A stretch of 64,000 nucleotides of DNA, taken from Emiliania huxleyi CCMP1516. Taxonomy: Eukaryota; Haptophyta; Isochrysidales; Noelaerhabdaceae. Numbering within the stretch: the stretch's first letter is position 1; every line of letters starts with the position of its first letter. The stretch covers positions 718,933 through 782,932 of the forward strand of contig NW_005201792.1 in NCBI RefSeq assembly GCF_000372725.1. The letters are read 5' to 3'. The translations under genes and the position numbers were made by a program. This document shows, one piece after another, positions 54,442 through 64,000 of this stretch. The notes under the pieces are model-generated. The model was not told the origin of the DNA. It was given only the letters and a program-made list of their open reading frames with translations, and searched no databases.

Positions 54442-54464
54442 GTCGAGAACCGCAGACGTGTCCC

Positions 54465-55225
54465 ATGAGCGACGAGGCGGCTGCCCAGGCGACGTACGGC
54501 CACATCTCGAGCTGGGACGTGAGCCGTATCACCGACATGAAGTGTCTGTTCAGCGCTGACCCGTGGTGCGAGCTGTACGGCGGCGGCGGCTCCACGACCG
54601 GCAAGGACATGGGCAACCCCGACATTGGGTCGTGGGACACGTCATCGGTCCGCGACATGGACCATGTTCCGCGGCGCCTCCTCCTTCGACAGAGACATCT
54701 CCTCGTGGGACACGCCTGCAGTCGTCGACATGAGCCGCATGTTCCGCGGCGCCTCCTCTTTCAACAAGGACATCTCCTCGTGGGACACGTCGACTGTCCG
54801 CTACATGGACCACATTTCAACGGCGCCTCCTCTTTCGACAAAGGACATCTCCTCGTGGAACACGTCGGCGGTCGTCTTCATGAGCTACATGTTCCAGGGC
54901 GCCTCCGCCTTCGACAAGGACCTCAGCTCGTGGGACACGTCGGCGGTCGGCGACGCCTCATCCTCCCTCAGCGACTGCAACAAGGCGCTCATCCACGCCG
55001 GCTTCGACGCTCAGACGAGCGCGTGGCCCTACTCGTGGGGCTCGCTGCGTGCCCGCCGCCGCCTCCCCCCCGTCGCCCCCAGCGGTGTGCAAGCCGTTTT
55101 GTGAGGACAAGACGCAGGCCTGGGATGACAAGTGCACCTTGGGGGGCTGCAACGGCTGTGCACCGAGTGCTGAGGACCAGACGCAGGCCTGGGATGACAA
55201 GTGCAACTGGCCACCGTGGGTCTGA
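54465..55225 (+). pseudogene. BspA-like DUF285 repeat gene, frames broken
   Basis: At least four DUF285 repeats of the form FxxASSFxKDISSWDTSxVxxM: GHISSWDVSRITDMKCLF, SFDRDISSWDTPAVVDMSRM, SFNKDISSWDTSTVRYM and AFDKDLSSWDTSAVGD. The end-cap is LSDCNKALIHAGF. The repeats fall in at least two frames (break near 54650-54660), and the Cys-rich C-terminus (QAWDDKCTLGGCNGC, QAWDDKCNWPPW, stop 55225) is in a third. Such proteins are secreted or surface-exposed and usually multicopy in haptophytes. Unrecognised introns are an alternative to decay. Confidence 0.65.
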
Positions 55226-55795
55226 TCGTGCTGTTCCGGCGCTCTAGACTCGTGTCACATCGGTAGTGTACCCTGTCAGTACGTGGGCACCTTTAGGGTT
55301 CTCTCCGTCGAAACATACAAACGCTGCAAAACACGAGAAATCGATGACAGCCAGACGCGACCCAAGGACCCAACTCATCCGCTCACGCGCGACAAGTATC
55401 GAACGTCCGCTATACGGATGGCCGCTTGAGGACACCTCAACCCCACCCCCTGCGAGATCAGCACTAGTACCGCCGCCACCACCAGACCCGCCACACCTGC
55501 CGCCCCCCTCGCTTGCACCAAGACCGCCCGCCGCCGGCCCCCGCTGCTCACGCCGCCGTGCTATACCTATAGCGATCGCCGTACCTCCGTGGGCAGAGAG
55601 TGGAACCCGCAGAAATAAAGAATAAACCACCCGCGGAAGGGTTCGGAACCCGCGCAACAACTGCTTTTTAAGAGTTATGGTACCTCGCGTTCTTTAGCAA
55701 GCGGGTTCCCAAGGCGGTTCTTTTTTTTCACCCCCCGACTGTGCCTCTTTGGTACTGTGAACGGACCAGGCGCGAGGTAATTCCTTTCCCCGGTG
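55226..55795. other. Intergenic, no gene supported
   Basis: Open frames on both strands lack domain-like composition. 55615-55700 is AT-richer and may be 3' flanking sequence. Confidence 0.45.
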
Positions 55796-56420
55796 TACCT
55801 GTGTTAGTGCCAGTGCGCGCCCGTCCCGTGCCTAGTCTTGTGCGAGGGTGCGTCAAAGTCTTTTCAGCGGCGCGCGGTCATTGCTGTGAACTTGTATTTT
55901 AGATTCTTTTCACCGTCCCGTGCCCAGTGTCGTGCGCGCGGTCAAAATTCTTTTCACCGCCAAGAATTGGCACGGCCTGAAATGTCAGTCGTCCTCCACA
56001 CCGCTGTGGCGTGGCAGACGGTGAACGAGCTAGCGTGCGGCTGCGGGGAGAGCGGCATTGTGCATGGTGCGGAGTGCATTGCCGTTCTTAACGGAGTCGC
56101 TTAGGCGGCTCCGGTGGTGAGCCGGTGTGAGTGCCAGTCCGCGCCAGTCCGCGCCCTTGTTGTGCCAGTGTGCTAAATAAATAAATAGAGCAGTCATCTC
56201 CAGGAGAGATGGGCGACGCACGAACACAGAGGCACAGTGCGCACCCCGCCCCGCTCACAGGGCGTGCATCACACAGACAGGACTGTGTGACTCCTCGGGT
56301 TTCTGGGACTCGACAGTGTGAATGAGAGAGTTTCAAATTCTTTTCACCCTCGCCAGTGCGCCAGTGCGCGCCAGTCCCGTGCCCAGTGTTGTGTCGCGCG
56401 TGTAAAAATTCTTTTTCAGC
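55796..56420 (+). promoter_or_regulatory. Repeated promoter-like module upstream of CSN7
   Basis: Three copies of GTGCCAGTGCGCGCC or GTGCCAGTCCGCGCC followed by AGTCCCGTGCC lie at about 55808, 56130 and 56357. Four AATTCTTTTCACC-type motifs lie at about 55895, 55951, 56335 and 56407. A short ORF at 55982 (MSVVLHTAVAWQTVNEL) follows one such set exactly as the CSN7 start (MSVAADTSAS) follows the last, as if a promoter plus first codons had been duplicated. Confidence 0.45.
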
Positions 56421-56446
56421 CTTGCATTGCTTCCCGCGCCACGCCC

Positions 56447-57901
56447 ATGTCGGTCGCCGCCGACACCAGCGCCTCGCCGCTCACCGCAGAGTGCGCGCTC
56501 GCAAAGTCCGCCAAAGGCGCCGCGTGCGTGCAGCTCGTGGGTCAGGTGCTCGACAACCCCTCGCTGTACGTGTTTGGCGAGCTGCTCGACATGCCAAACG
56601 TGCAGGCGCTCGCCGACGGCCCTCCCGCGCACGCCGCCGCGTACGAGCTCCTCAAGATCTTCGCGTACGGCACGTGGAAGGACTACACGGCGCGCGCGGC
56701 GCAGCTCGGCCAGCTCTCCGCCGCGCAGGTGTGCCGCGCGGCAAGGGCGGGCGGCGACCTAAGCCCTCACCGAAGCCCTCGCCGCCCCGCGCAAGGCGAC
56801 CAAGCTGAAGAAGCTGTCAGTGGTGTCGCTTGCGGCGGCGTCAAAGTCGCTCCCATACGACACCCTCCTCTCCGAGCTCGAGATTGGCTCGGTGCGCGAG
56901 CTCGAGAACTTGCTGATTGAGTGCGTCTACGGTCCGATCCTCCCTCCTCGCCCCGCCCTCCCTTCCCCACGCGGCCCGCCCCCCGGCGCAGCGCGGCAGC
57001 GCGGCGCCCCGCGCACAACCGCTCGCGGGCAACGCGGCGCGGCTCTGGGGTGTGCCGGGGCTGCTCACGGCCGCTCGTCCGACGCGCCGCGCTGACCCGC
57101 CACCGCCTCCTCCGCCCTCCTCCTCGGCCCGCCCCTCCACCGCCGGCCTCCTCCCGCACCGGCTCCTCGGCAGGCGAGCTCCTCTCCGGAAAGCTCGACC
57201 AGCAGGCGAGGGTCTTCGAGGTGCACCACTCTCTCGGCAGGGACCTCCACCCGTCCGAGGCGCGAGATATAGCCGAGATCACCCGAGATCACACTCTCTC
57301 GGCAGGGACCTCCGCCCGTCGGAGGCGCACGCGAGCAGACAGCCTCGCACGCAGCCTCACACGCCGTCACGAGGGGGCGTGCGGCTCGCTGTCCATAGGT
57401 TGCGCAGATGGGCGAGCTCCTCTCGCGCTGGCACTCTGGCGCCCTCGACGCGCTCGGGTCGATCCGCAGCAAGGCTCACGTGCCACCCCAGCCCACCTCC
57501 ACCCCTGCCACCCAGCCCACCTCCACCCCTCCAGCCCCGCGCCGCCGCCGCCCGTCGAGCCCGGCCCCGCCTCCCCTCCCCGCCCGGCTAGGCCGCCCCC
57601 GCCCTCACCGCCCCCGCCCCCACCGCCCCCGCCCCCACCGCCCCCTCACCCCCCTCGCCGCCCCTGCCCCCAGCTCGAGGCGTACAAGGCTCGCTGCGAG
57701 GCCGCGTCGGCCACCGCCGCCGAGCTAAACACCCCCGTCGAGAACGTGCGCGCGAACCTGCGCGCGCAGGACGACTCCGAGCCGGGCGGCGGCGGGGGCG
57801 GCGGCGGCTTCGACGACCGGATGGACTTCGAGGAGGACAAGCAGCGCAAGTCCGGCCGGACCAAGGGCAAGCTCGCGATGGGGTTTGGGCCCCGCAAGTG
57901 A
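56447..57901 (+). CDS. CSN7: COP9 signalosome subunit 7
   Basis: Five exons give 265 aa, the normal CSN7 length: 56447-56728, 56796-56931, 57174-57259, 57408-57473 and 57674-57901. Donors are GT, GT, GC, GC and all phases close. The N-terminal signature LAKSAKGAACVQLVGQVLDN and YVFGELLDMPNVQ is diagnostic of CSN7. It continues with FAYGTWKDY, then LKKLSVVSLAAASKSLPYD and the PCI winged-helix part NLLIECVYGELLSGKLDQQ and VHHSLGRDL. The tail is Gly-rich and basic (DFEEDKQRKSGRTKG). The CSN removes NEDD8 from cullins, which is the step that lets CAND1 (also in this window) bind. Confidence 0.92.
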
Positions 57902-58447
57902 GGCTGCCCAGCGGGGAGGAGGGGGAGGGGGAGGGCTATGGAGGCGGTGGGGGGCGGGGACCGCCGGGGTCGACTCCGACGCATGGGGCGGACGAGCGGG
58001 CGGCCGCGCGTAGACGCGGCGAGATGGCTGATGGGAGGCGTGTCGGCTGCGGGGGTTGGCACCGGCACTGGGGCCCTCGGAGCAGGCACCCTGGCGATCT
58101 CCCCATGAACGCGCGCCGCACCAACAAGCGCACCAATCGATGCATTGTGTGGTTTTCTCTACGTCGGTGCCCGCGGTCGTTGGCGCACACACCACGCAAA
58201 GCTTGAGGCGGGAGTCGTTTTCTCTCTTTAATAAACAGAGCAGACAACTCTCTCCGCGCCGGAGAGTCGAGAGATGTGGCAGTGGGCGACGCACGCGAAC
58301 CCGAGGCACAGCGCTCAGCGTCAGCGCACCCCGCCCTCGTAGGACGTGCACCACACAGCACACAGGACATGTATCTAGGCGCTGCGCGGCTCCGCAGGAT
58401 TCCCCTGACCCTCATACACAGGCGGAGCGTCTTTTTTGTGAAAAACG
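57902..58447. other. Intergenic between tandem genes
   Basis: No gene is supported. 58226-58262 has AATAAACAGAGCAGACAACTC, sharing CAGACAAC with the repeats at 8190 and 23262. Confidence 0.4.
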
Positions 58448-60409
58448 ATGGCGCATTCTGCGTGGCCGCAAAAAATGGCGCAGCGTCTTCTATTTTGCTG
58501 CGTGGCCACGGCGGCCGCCGCATCTGTCACGCGACCAGCGGCATCGACACCGCATCTTCTGCGGCTGCGCGGCGGTGCCAAGCCTCCCGCCTTGCCCAAG
58601 GCGGTCAGCGCCAAGCCTCCGGCCGTGCCCAAGACGGTCACGAAGCTGCGCGAGAAGCTCTCGTTTGCGGGCGCGCCTCCGTTCGTGCTCGCGTGCGCCG
58701 TGTTCGCCGCGATGGACTCGCTGCTCCTCGGCTACGACATCGGGTGCGTCTCCGGCATCCTCCTCTTTGTCCAGGAGGAGTTTTCGCTCTCGTCGGCGCA
58801 GGCGGAGCGGTTTGCCGCGGCGATGAACTCGGCGGCCATCGCCGGCGCGCTGGTGTCTGGCTGGGTGGCAGACACCTTCGGGCGCAAGCCCGCGCTTTTC
58901 ATGTCCTCGTGCGCCTTTGCGGTCGGCTCCACGCTCATGGCCCTCGCCGGCTCTTACGAGCACCTCGTGCGCTGCCGCTGGCTGCAGGGCTTTGGCGTGG
59001 GTGCGGGGCTGCTCATCTCGCCAATGTTCATCGCGGAGGTCGCTCCGAAGCAGTTCCGCGGCGCCCTTGTCACCCTCGGCGAGGTGTCCCTCTCCTTCGG
59101 TCTCCGCCTCTCCCCCTCACGCTGCGCCGCCGCGATCGCACACTCACCTCTCGGCCTGTTCCAGGCGTGCTGCTCGCCTTTCTGCTAAACTACCTCCTGT
59201 CGGGCGTGCCGAACCAGTGGCGCTGGATGATCTTCCTCGGCGCGGCACCCGACATCCTGCTCGCCCTGCGCATGCTCTTCCTGCCAGAGTCGCCTCGCTT
59301 CCTGATCGGCAAAGGCAAGGTTGACAAGGCGCGCGCCGTGCAGCGCCGCATCCTCCGCCCGGCGCCCGAGGCGGAGGCGGACGCGCAGCTCGACGAGATG
59401 GTGCGCGACATGGCGACCGAGGAGGAGGGGACGTGGCTCGACCTGCTGCGCCCGCCCACCTCCACCGCGGTCGTGGTTGGCACGGTGATGGCGATGCTGC
59501 GGCACGCCGTAGGCGGCATCGAACCTTCTCGGAACCTCCTCGGAGCCTCCCTGTAGGTGCTTGCGGTGCTGCAGCACGCCGTCGGGATCGAGTCGGCCCT
59601 CGTAGATGCGGGACACACACTCCTGCTCCGCTCGAGGGCGGCTAATGCGCTGCACTGTGCGCGCCCTGACCTCGGCGTGCCCCCGCCGCAGGTCGATCAT
59701 CTACTACTCGACCAAGATCTTCCAGCAGGCTGGCTTCGAGTCCAAGTCGGCCGCCATCGGAGGCACCGTCGCGATGGGGCTCGTCAAGCTGCTCTTCGAG
59801 ACGCACTCGCTGCTCAACCTCGACCATGCCGGCCGGCGGCCGCTGCTGCTCCTCGGCGCTGTCGGCCTCACCGCCTCCCTGCTCGGCCTCGGCCTCTCGA
59901 TGCAGCTCAAGCTCGCCGGAGGCGTCGCCGGACCGAGCCCCGCGACAGCTGGGATCTGCGTGTCTCTCGCGGCGTACATGGCCTTCCACGCCCTCTCGTA
60001 CGGCCCGATCACTTGGCTCGTCCTCGCCGAGATCCTCCCAAACAAGGTGCGCGGCAAGGCGATGGGCATCGCCACGATGGCCAACCGGCTCACCTCCTTC
60101 CTCGTCGCCTCCTCCTTCCTCACCATGTCGGAGCGGCTGCAGTGGAGTGGCTCCTTCTACCTCTACGCCGCCGTCGCCGCCGCCTCCTTCGTCTTTTACG
60201 CGCTCTTCGTCCCAGAGACGAGCGGGCTCACTCTCGAGCAGATCTCGCCCATCTTCGCCGACCCCGCGAGCCTCGTCCGGCAGAACGCGGCCGACCTGCG
60301 CCGCAGAGCGACTGCGGTGCTCACCCGAGACAACCTGATCGCCGCTGCCACCGCCGCCGCCCTCTTCGGCTGCATCGCAGTGGGCCTTGGGACCGCGGCT
60401 GGCAGCTGA
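58448..60409 (+). CDS. MFS sugar porter, probably plastid-targeted
   Basis: Four exons give 576 aa: 58448-59099, 59165-59490, 59557-59591 and 59692-60409; donors are GT, GC, GT. The N-terminus has a signal-type helix then TPHLLRLRGGAKPP, the leader seen on many plastid proteins of algae with secondary plastids. Sugar-porter motifs are DSLLLGYDIGCVSG, ADTFGRKPAL, PESPRFLIGKG, GIE|SIIYYSTKIF (split by intron 3), GRRPLLLLG and PETSGLTLEQI. Twelve helices are expected. By analogy with plastid glucose or hexose exporters it may move sugars across the plastid envelope; a plasma-membrane role is the alternative. Confidence 0.9.
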
Positions 60410-61138
60410 CTCTGAGAGGAGAGCGGGGCCGGCCCGACCACACACCAAACCCGCACCACGCACTGAGTCCTCTCACGCCGTAGCTCGTTTGTCATGTGTG
60501 AGGGGGCTCGTTCGTCGCAATCCTAGTAACCTTACCCTCGGCCCTAACTTGACCTAGCTACGCTGTGTGTATCGCTAGCCTCCACGGCTCCAGACCTACT
60601 TCTCTCCACTTCCTCCACCGAGAGGCGAGAGAGCGGCCGCTTCAGCCTTCACAACCGCTCTCACACACACACACACCTCACACGCACGTGCGGGCACTCC
60701 TCGCCACGCAAGAAGCTACACGAGAAGGCCCCCCCCCGACCGAGCGGGCCTGTCCACAGAAGTGTCTCTCGCCATCCCCTGCCGCCCTCTGTCGTCTCGT
60801 CGTGGTCGTGCGCGTGTATGTGTGCGTCGTAGGCTCGTGTAGCCCCGTGCGGCCACACTGTTCTTGGTTTTGGTTTTTGAGTAGGTTGCTGCTGCCGCTC
60901 GCGGCGCGAAGCGAACACACGGGCACATGACGGAGGACACGGTCGGGGTTGACCACATGCATAAAAAGAAGTGAACTTCAACTCGAAATTTCTGTAGTTA
61001 ACACCCAAGCCTCCCCTCGATCTCTCGCGGCTTGTGGCCGCGCGCGACGCGCAAGCAAAATGCGCGCATACAGAGATTGTGTACATATGGGGCGGGGGGT
61101 CGCTCGCTCGCTCGTCTTTCTCAGTGGCTCGGGGCCGT
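60410..61138. other. Intergenic, no gene supported
   Basis: A CACACA run at 60661-60680 and T/G-rich sequence; no coding exon is recognised. Confidence 0.5.
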
Positions 61139-61771
61139 CTAGTCCGAGGGCTGAGGGGCCGGTGGATCGCGGCATCCCACGAACGTGGTGCGCGGGTTGT
61201 GGTTCGCGCCGTTGGCCATCTCGTGGGCCCAACTCCATAGGTCGTTGTCGAGCCCGTTCATCGTTGTCGCCAGCTTGGCCCCCTGCTTTAGCCCGGTGGT
61301 TGTTGCGAGGCGCCGCTCCGCAGGGTCGGCCGTCAAGAAGCGCCCGTGCGGCGTGACTTTCACCGACGTTCGCCGCCGGTTGTCACCCTCGCTGTGCGAG
61401 GAGGACGCGCGCTGCTCGTAGTGGACCGACGCAGTCTCGGATGCGACGTGCTCGGGGATGCCTATGCCGGCGGCAAAGAAGCGGTAGAGGTCCTCCAAGC
61501 ACTCGGTGAAGCCCACAACCCAGGAGAAGCCCTCAGCGCGTGTGCCATCGGGCAGGTCGATCGAGGAGCTCAGCAGCGTTTGCTTCGCGCAGCCCTGAGA
61601 GTGCCCGCCCTCCGAGCTTGACGCGCGGCCGCTGGAAGCGCGGAGCTTGTGGGCGCGGTCCAGCGCCTTTGCCATCGCTGCGGCGGCCGCCTCGTCCTCC
61701 TCCTCGGCGCTGCCCTTGACAGCCCACCCCACGTCCTCAAACGGCGCCTTGATCGACGGGTGGGCCGACAT
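61139..61771 (-). CDS. Hypothetical protein
   Basis: Intronless 210-aa ORF starting MSAHPSIKAPFEDVGWAVKG. It has an Ala/Glu-rich helix (EEEDEAAAAAMAKALDRAHK), an ordered-looking centre (GFSWVVGFTECLEDLYRFFA, GIPEHVASETASVHYEQ) and SVKVTPHGRFL. Composition and codon pattern look genuine, but I recognise no family. It is divergent from the GT4 gene (169 bp between start codons), so a shared promoter is likely. Confidence 0.5.
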   Translation of the reverse strand: MSAHPSIKAPFEDVGWAVKGSAEEEDEAAAAAMAKALDRAHKLRASSGRASSSEGGHSQGCAKQTLLSSSIDLPDGTRAEGFSWVVGFTECLEDLYRFFAAGIGIPEHVASETASVHYEQRASSSHSEGDNRRRTSVKVTPHGRFLTADPAERRLATTTGLKQGAKLATTMNGLDNDLWSWAHEMANGANHNPRTTFVGCRDPPAPQPSD

Positions 61772-61939
61772 GGGAGTCGCCGACCGAAGATGATCAGAAG
61801 GACGGCCGAGTTTGAATCACAGCAAACGTTCTGTGAATACAATTGAACCCGACCAGGGAAAGAATTCGGCGCGCGATGCACTGGCGGCCAAAGCCCGACG
61901 GCGAGAGGCAATCGTGGCACCCGTTTGCAGCTCAGCAGC

Positions 61940-63797
61940 ATGCGCGTCCTCCTCGTGTCCGAAAACGTGCCGCCGCAGGTACCGCAAAGCCCAGCAGGCC
62001 GAATGCGCTTCACACCCGATGCCCATGTCCGTCGGCTGTCCCCCACAGGTCAACGGCATCGCCCGCCGGGTCGGGAAGTATGCGGACGGCCTTCGCGAGC
62101 GAGGCTGCACAGTCACGCTCTGCCACCCGGGGTCTGAGTGCTGCTGGGCCTTCGCAAACCCTTGGAACTTTAGCGCTTCGATGATGGTGTTGCGGCCGCT
62201 GGCCTTCGTCGAGCTCGCCCGCCAGCGCTGGGACGTTGTTCACGTCGTAATGCCTCTCAACCTCTCCGGAGTCTGGCTCCTCGCCGCCTTCCGATTCCTG
62301 CACCTCTTTGGCGCGGACGCGCCGCGGCTGGTCGTCTCGTGGCAACCTCGAGAGCTCCATTCCCCCCTGCCTACATTGATGCGGGCATACACCTTGCGAT
62401 CCCGACTTCACCATAGGCACTGCAACCTCGGCGCGTACAACGAGTCCATATTCCCCGCCGGGCTCAACTGGATCACGGAGCGGCTCTGCACAGCGGTCTT
62501 CTGCCCGGTCGGCGCCCTCGCCGACAAGCTGCTCATCCCGACGCCTTCCACCGAGCCGGCGATCCGCGCCGCGTTTGGCGACCGGTGGGGCATCTGCAGC
62601 AACGGTCTCTCGGCTGAGGCCTTGAACGCGTCGAGGCGCGGCCAACGCATTGGTCCATGGGTCACGAGTGGGCTGTTGATGAACAGGCCTTCAACCCAGA
62701 AGCGCGCCACTCGCCCGAGGGCAAGGCGTGGGAGGCGCGCAAGCAGGAGGCGCTGCAGGCGAGCGGCTGCTCGCACCTCCTCCTCTGCGTCGGCCGCCTC
62801 TCGCCCGAGAAGGGCGTGGCGGACCTGATCGAGGCGCTGCCCCTCCTGCCCGGCTGCGCGCTGTGGCTCGTCGGGGACGGGCCCGCCCGCCCGCGGCTCG
62901 AGCACCTCGCGTCTGCGGCCGGCCTCCCCGTCACTTTCTGGGGCTACCAGCGAGGCGCCGCGCTGTCGGCGGTGCGGCTGCCGACCCCGCCGCGCCTCCC
63001 GGGCCGACCCCGCCGCGCCTCCCGCGAGCCTCCCCCGCCCCTCGGACTGTGTCCGCCTCAGGTCTACACCGTCTGCGACGTCTTCGTCTGCCCGAGCCAG
63101 ACAGAGACGTTCGGCGCGTGCAGCCGAGACGCGCCCGCAGGGCCCCGCAGCCGCCCCCGACGTGCGGGCTGCCTCTCTGCGAGTAGGCCAGACCGTCAAC
63201 GAGGCTCTCGCGTCGGGCGTCCCGGTGGCCGTGCCGCGCGTGGGGTGCTTCGCCGAGGCGTACGACGGCTTGCTCGACCGCCAGCGCGACATGTGGTCGC
63301 CCGGCGACGCGCGCGACATGGCGGCCGCCATCGGCCGGCAGCTGCAGGCTGGCGGGGCGCGCGAGCCGCCGGTGGTGAAGGATTGGGCCACCGCCACGGA
63401 CGAGCTGCTGCGCGAGTACATGACGTGCGAGGCTGGTGCCGCGAGGAAGGGGCGGTCGCGGGCGGCGCGCGCGCTCGCGAGCGGTGCGCTCGTCGCCGGC
63501 TACCCGTTCTTTTGGCTGCTCACCGCGGGCGTGACTCTCGCCGTCGTGTGCCTCTCGCTGCTGCGCACGGCGCTCAACGGAGTCGGCTTGCGCGACTATT
63601 GCGCGATCAAGGCGCGCGGGGCTGAGGGGCAGAGGGGAGCGGGGCTGGCCGCGCCGCCACAGCCCCGACACAGAGAGCCCCACGCCCACCGGGTGTCGCA
63701 GGCCCGGTCTGTCAAGGGCTCCTTCAAGCGCGCCGCCTCCGCGCCGCCCGAGCGGACCCCGAGCCCGTCGCGCGTGCACGACCCGCTGCACGCCTAG
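61940..63797 (+). CDS. GT4 glycosyltransferase, SQD2-like, with C-terminal membrane helix
   Basis: Five exons give 518 aa: 61940-61978, 62049-62618, 62687-62971, 63062-63113 and 63187-63797; donors are GT, GC, GT, GC and phases close exactly. The N-terminal acceptor domain starts MRVLLVSENVPPQ|VNGIARRVGKYAD. The donor domain has SNGLSAE|AFNPEARHSPEG, LLCVGRLSPEKGVADLIEAL, LWLVGDGPARPRLE, and the retaining E-x7-E motif ETFG|QTVNEALASGVPVAVP. A helix near the end (PFFWLLTAGVTLAVVCLSLL) anchors it. The layout matches plant and algal SQD2 (sulfoquinovosyl-diacylglycerol synthesis), but other lipid or glycan GT4 enzymes share it, and no plastid leader is seen. Confidence 0.85.
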
Positions 63798-64000
63798 GGA
63801 GGACGGAGGGCGGCGGGGCTTGAGGAGGCCCAATCCTGCCGCGCGATGCTAGCGCTCGGACGTCGCGAGCGCCGCCGTCGCCCGTCGTTTGGGCCGACGG
63901 GGTGCCGGGCGCACTTGACGGGTTGAGTGCGGGGAGGGCTCCAGCCCGTCGAGTCATGTGCATGTCTATAAGGGGGGGGGGGGGGCTGCTCTCCAAAGGG
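63798..64000. other. Right edge, G-homopolymer at 63969-63984
   Basis: No gene; ends in a run of G residues. Confidence 0.6.

Overview
The window is GC-rich nuclear DNA from a eukaryote, most probably a haptophyte alga of the Emiliania/Chrysochromulina/Prymnesium kind. The genes carry many short introns of about 50-120 bp. By hand I joined most multi-exon genes with unbroken reading frames. About 38 of the 55 or so introns I resolved start with GC rather than GT, a habit I recall being reported for haptophytes. Other signs are a plastid-type leader with an LRLRGG motif, an SLC4 bicarbonate transporter, BspA-like DUF285 repeats, Pro-rich surface proteins, and abundant microsatellites and dispersed repeats. 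There is no sign of operons, ribosome binding sites, CRISPR arrays or tRNA/rRNA genes.

Layout: the left edge (1-708) holds the last two exons of a membrane protein. 924-4631 holds a SURNod19-like secreted protein, a SAM methyltransferase and a JmjC/cupin-8 oxygenase. 4632-6500 is microsatellite and repeat sequence. 6501-13043 carries a membrane-anchored unknown protein, a SAP-like nuclear protein and a UBA/UBZ protein with a PIP-like motif. 13777-15767 is a complete nine-exon cyclin-dependent kinase. 17668-18594 is an M50B-like membrane metallopeptidase. 20398-23097 is a ten-exon AMP-binding (acyl-CoA synthetase type) enzyme. 25284-29984 is CAND1/TIP120. 30636-39428 is one eight-exon gene of 2766 codons that fuses DUF1800, DUF1501, Pro-rich, cytochrome-b5-like and transmembrane parts. 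39429-43673 is a repeat island with a recent terminal-inverted-repeat transposon. 43674-44804 is an unknown five-exon gene. 46636-48139 is FANCF-like. 49346-50421 is a Ctr copper transporter fused to a heavy-metal-binding domain. 50923-52998 is the SLC4 transporter. 53900-55225 holds back-to-back broken DUF285 genes. 56447-57901 is COP9 signalosome subunit 7. 58448-60409 is a plastid-type sugar transporter. 61139-63797 holds an unknown gene and a GT4 (SQD2-like) glycosyltransferase.

The genes do not form a pathway cluster, but two themes recur. CAND1 and CSN7 both control cullin-RING ubiquitin ligases. FANCF-like, UBA/UBZ and SAP proteins suggest DNA-damage or chromatin work. The most unusual observations are the DUF1800-DUF1501 fusion (these families are commonly neighbouring genes in bacteria), the dominance of GC-AG introns, several introns whose 5' end copies the start of the next exon, and a perfect 138-bp inverted-repeat element caught inside another repeat with its target duplication intact.
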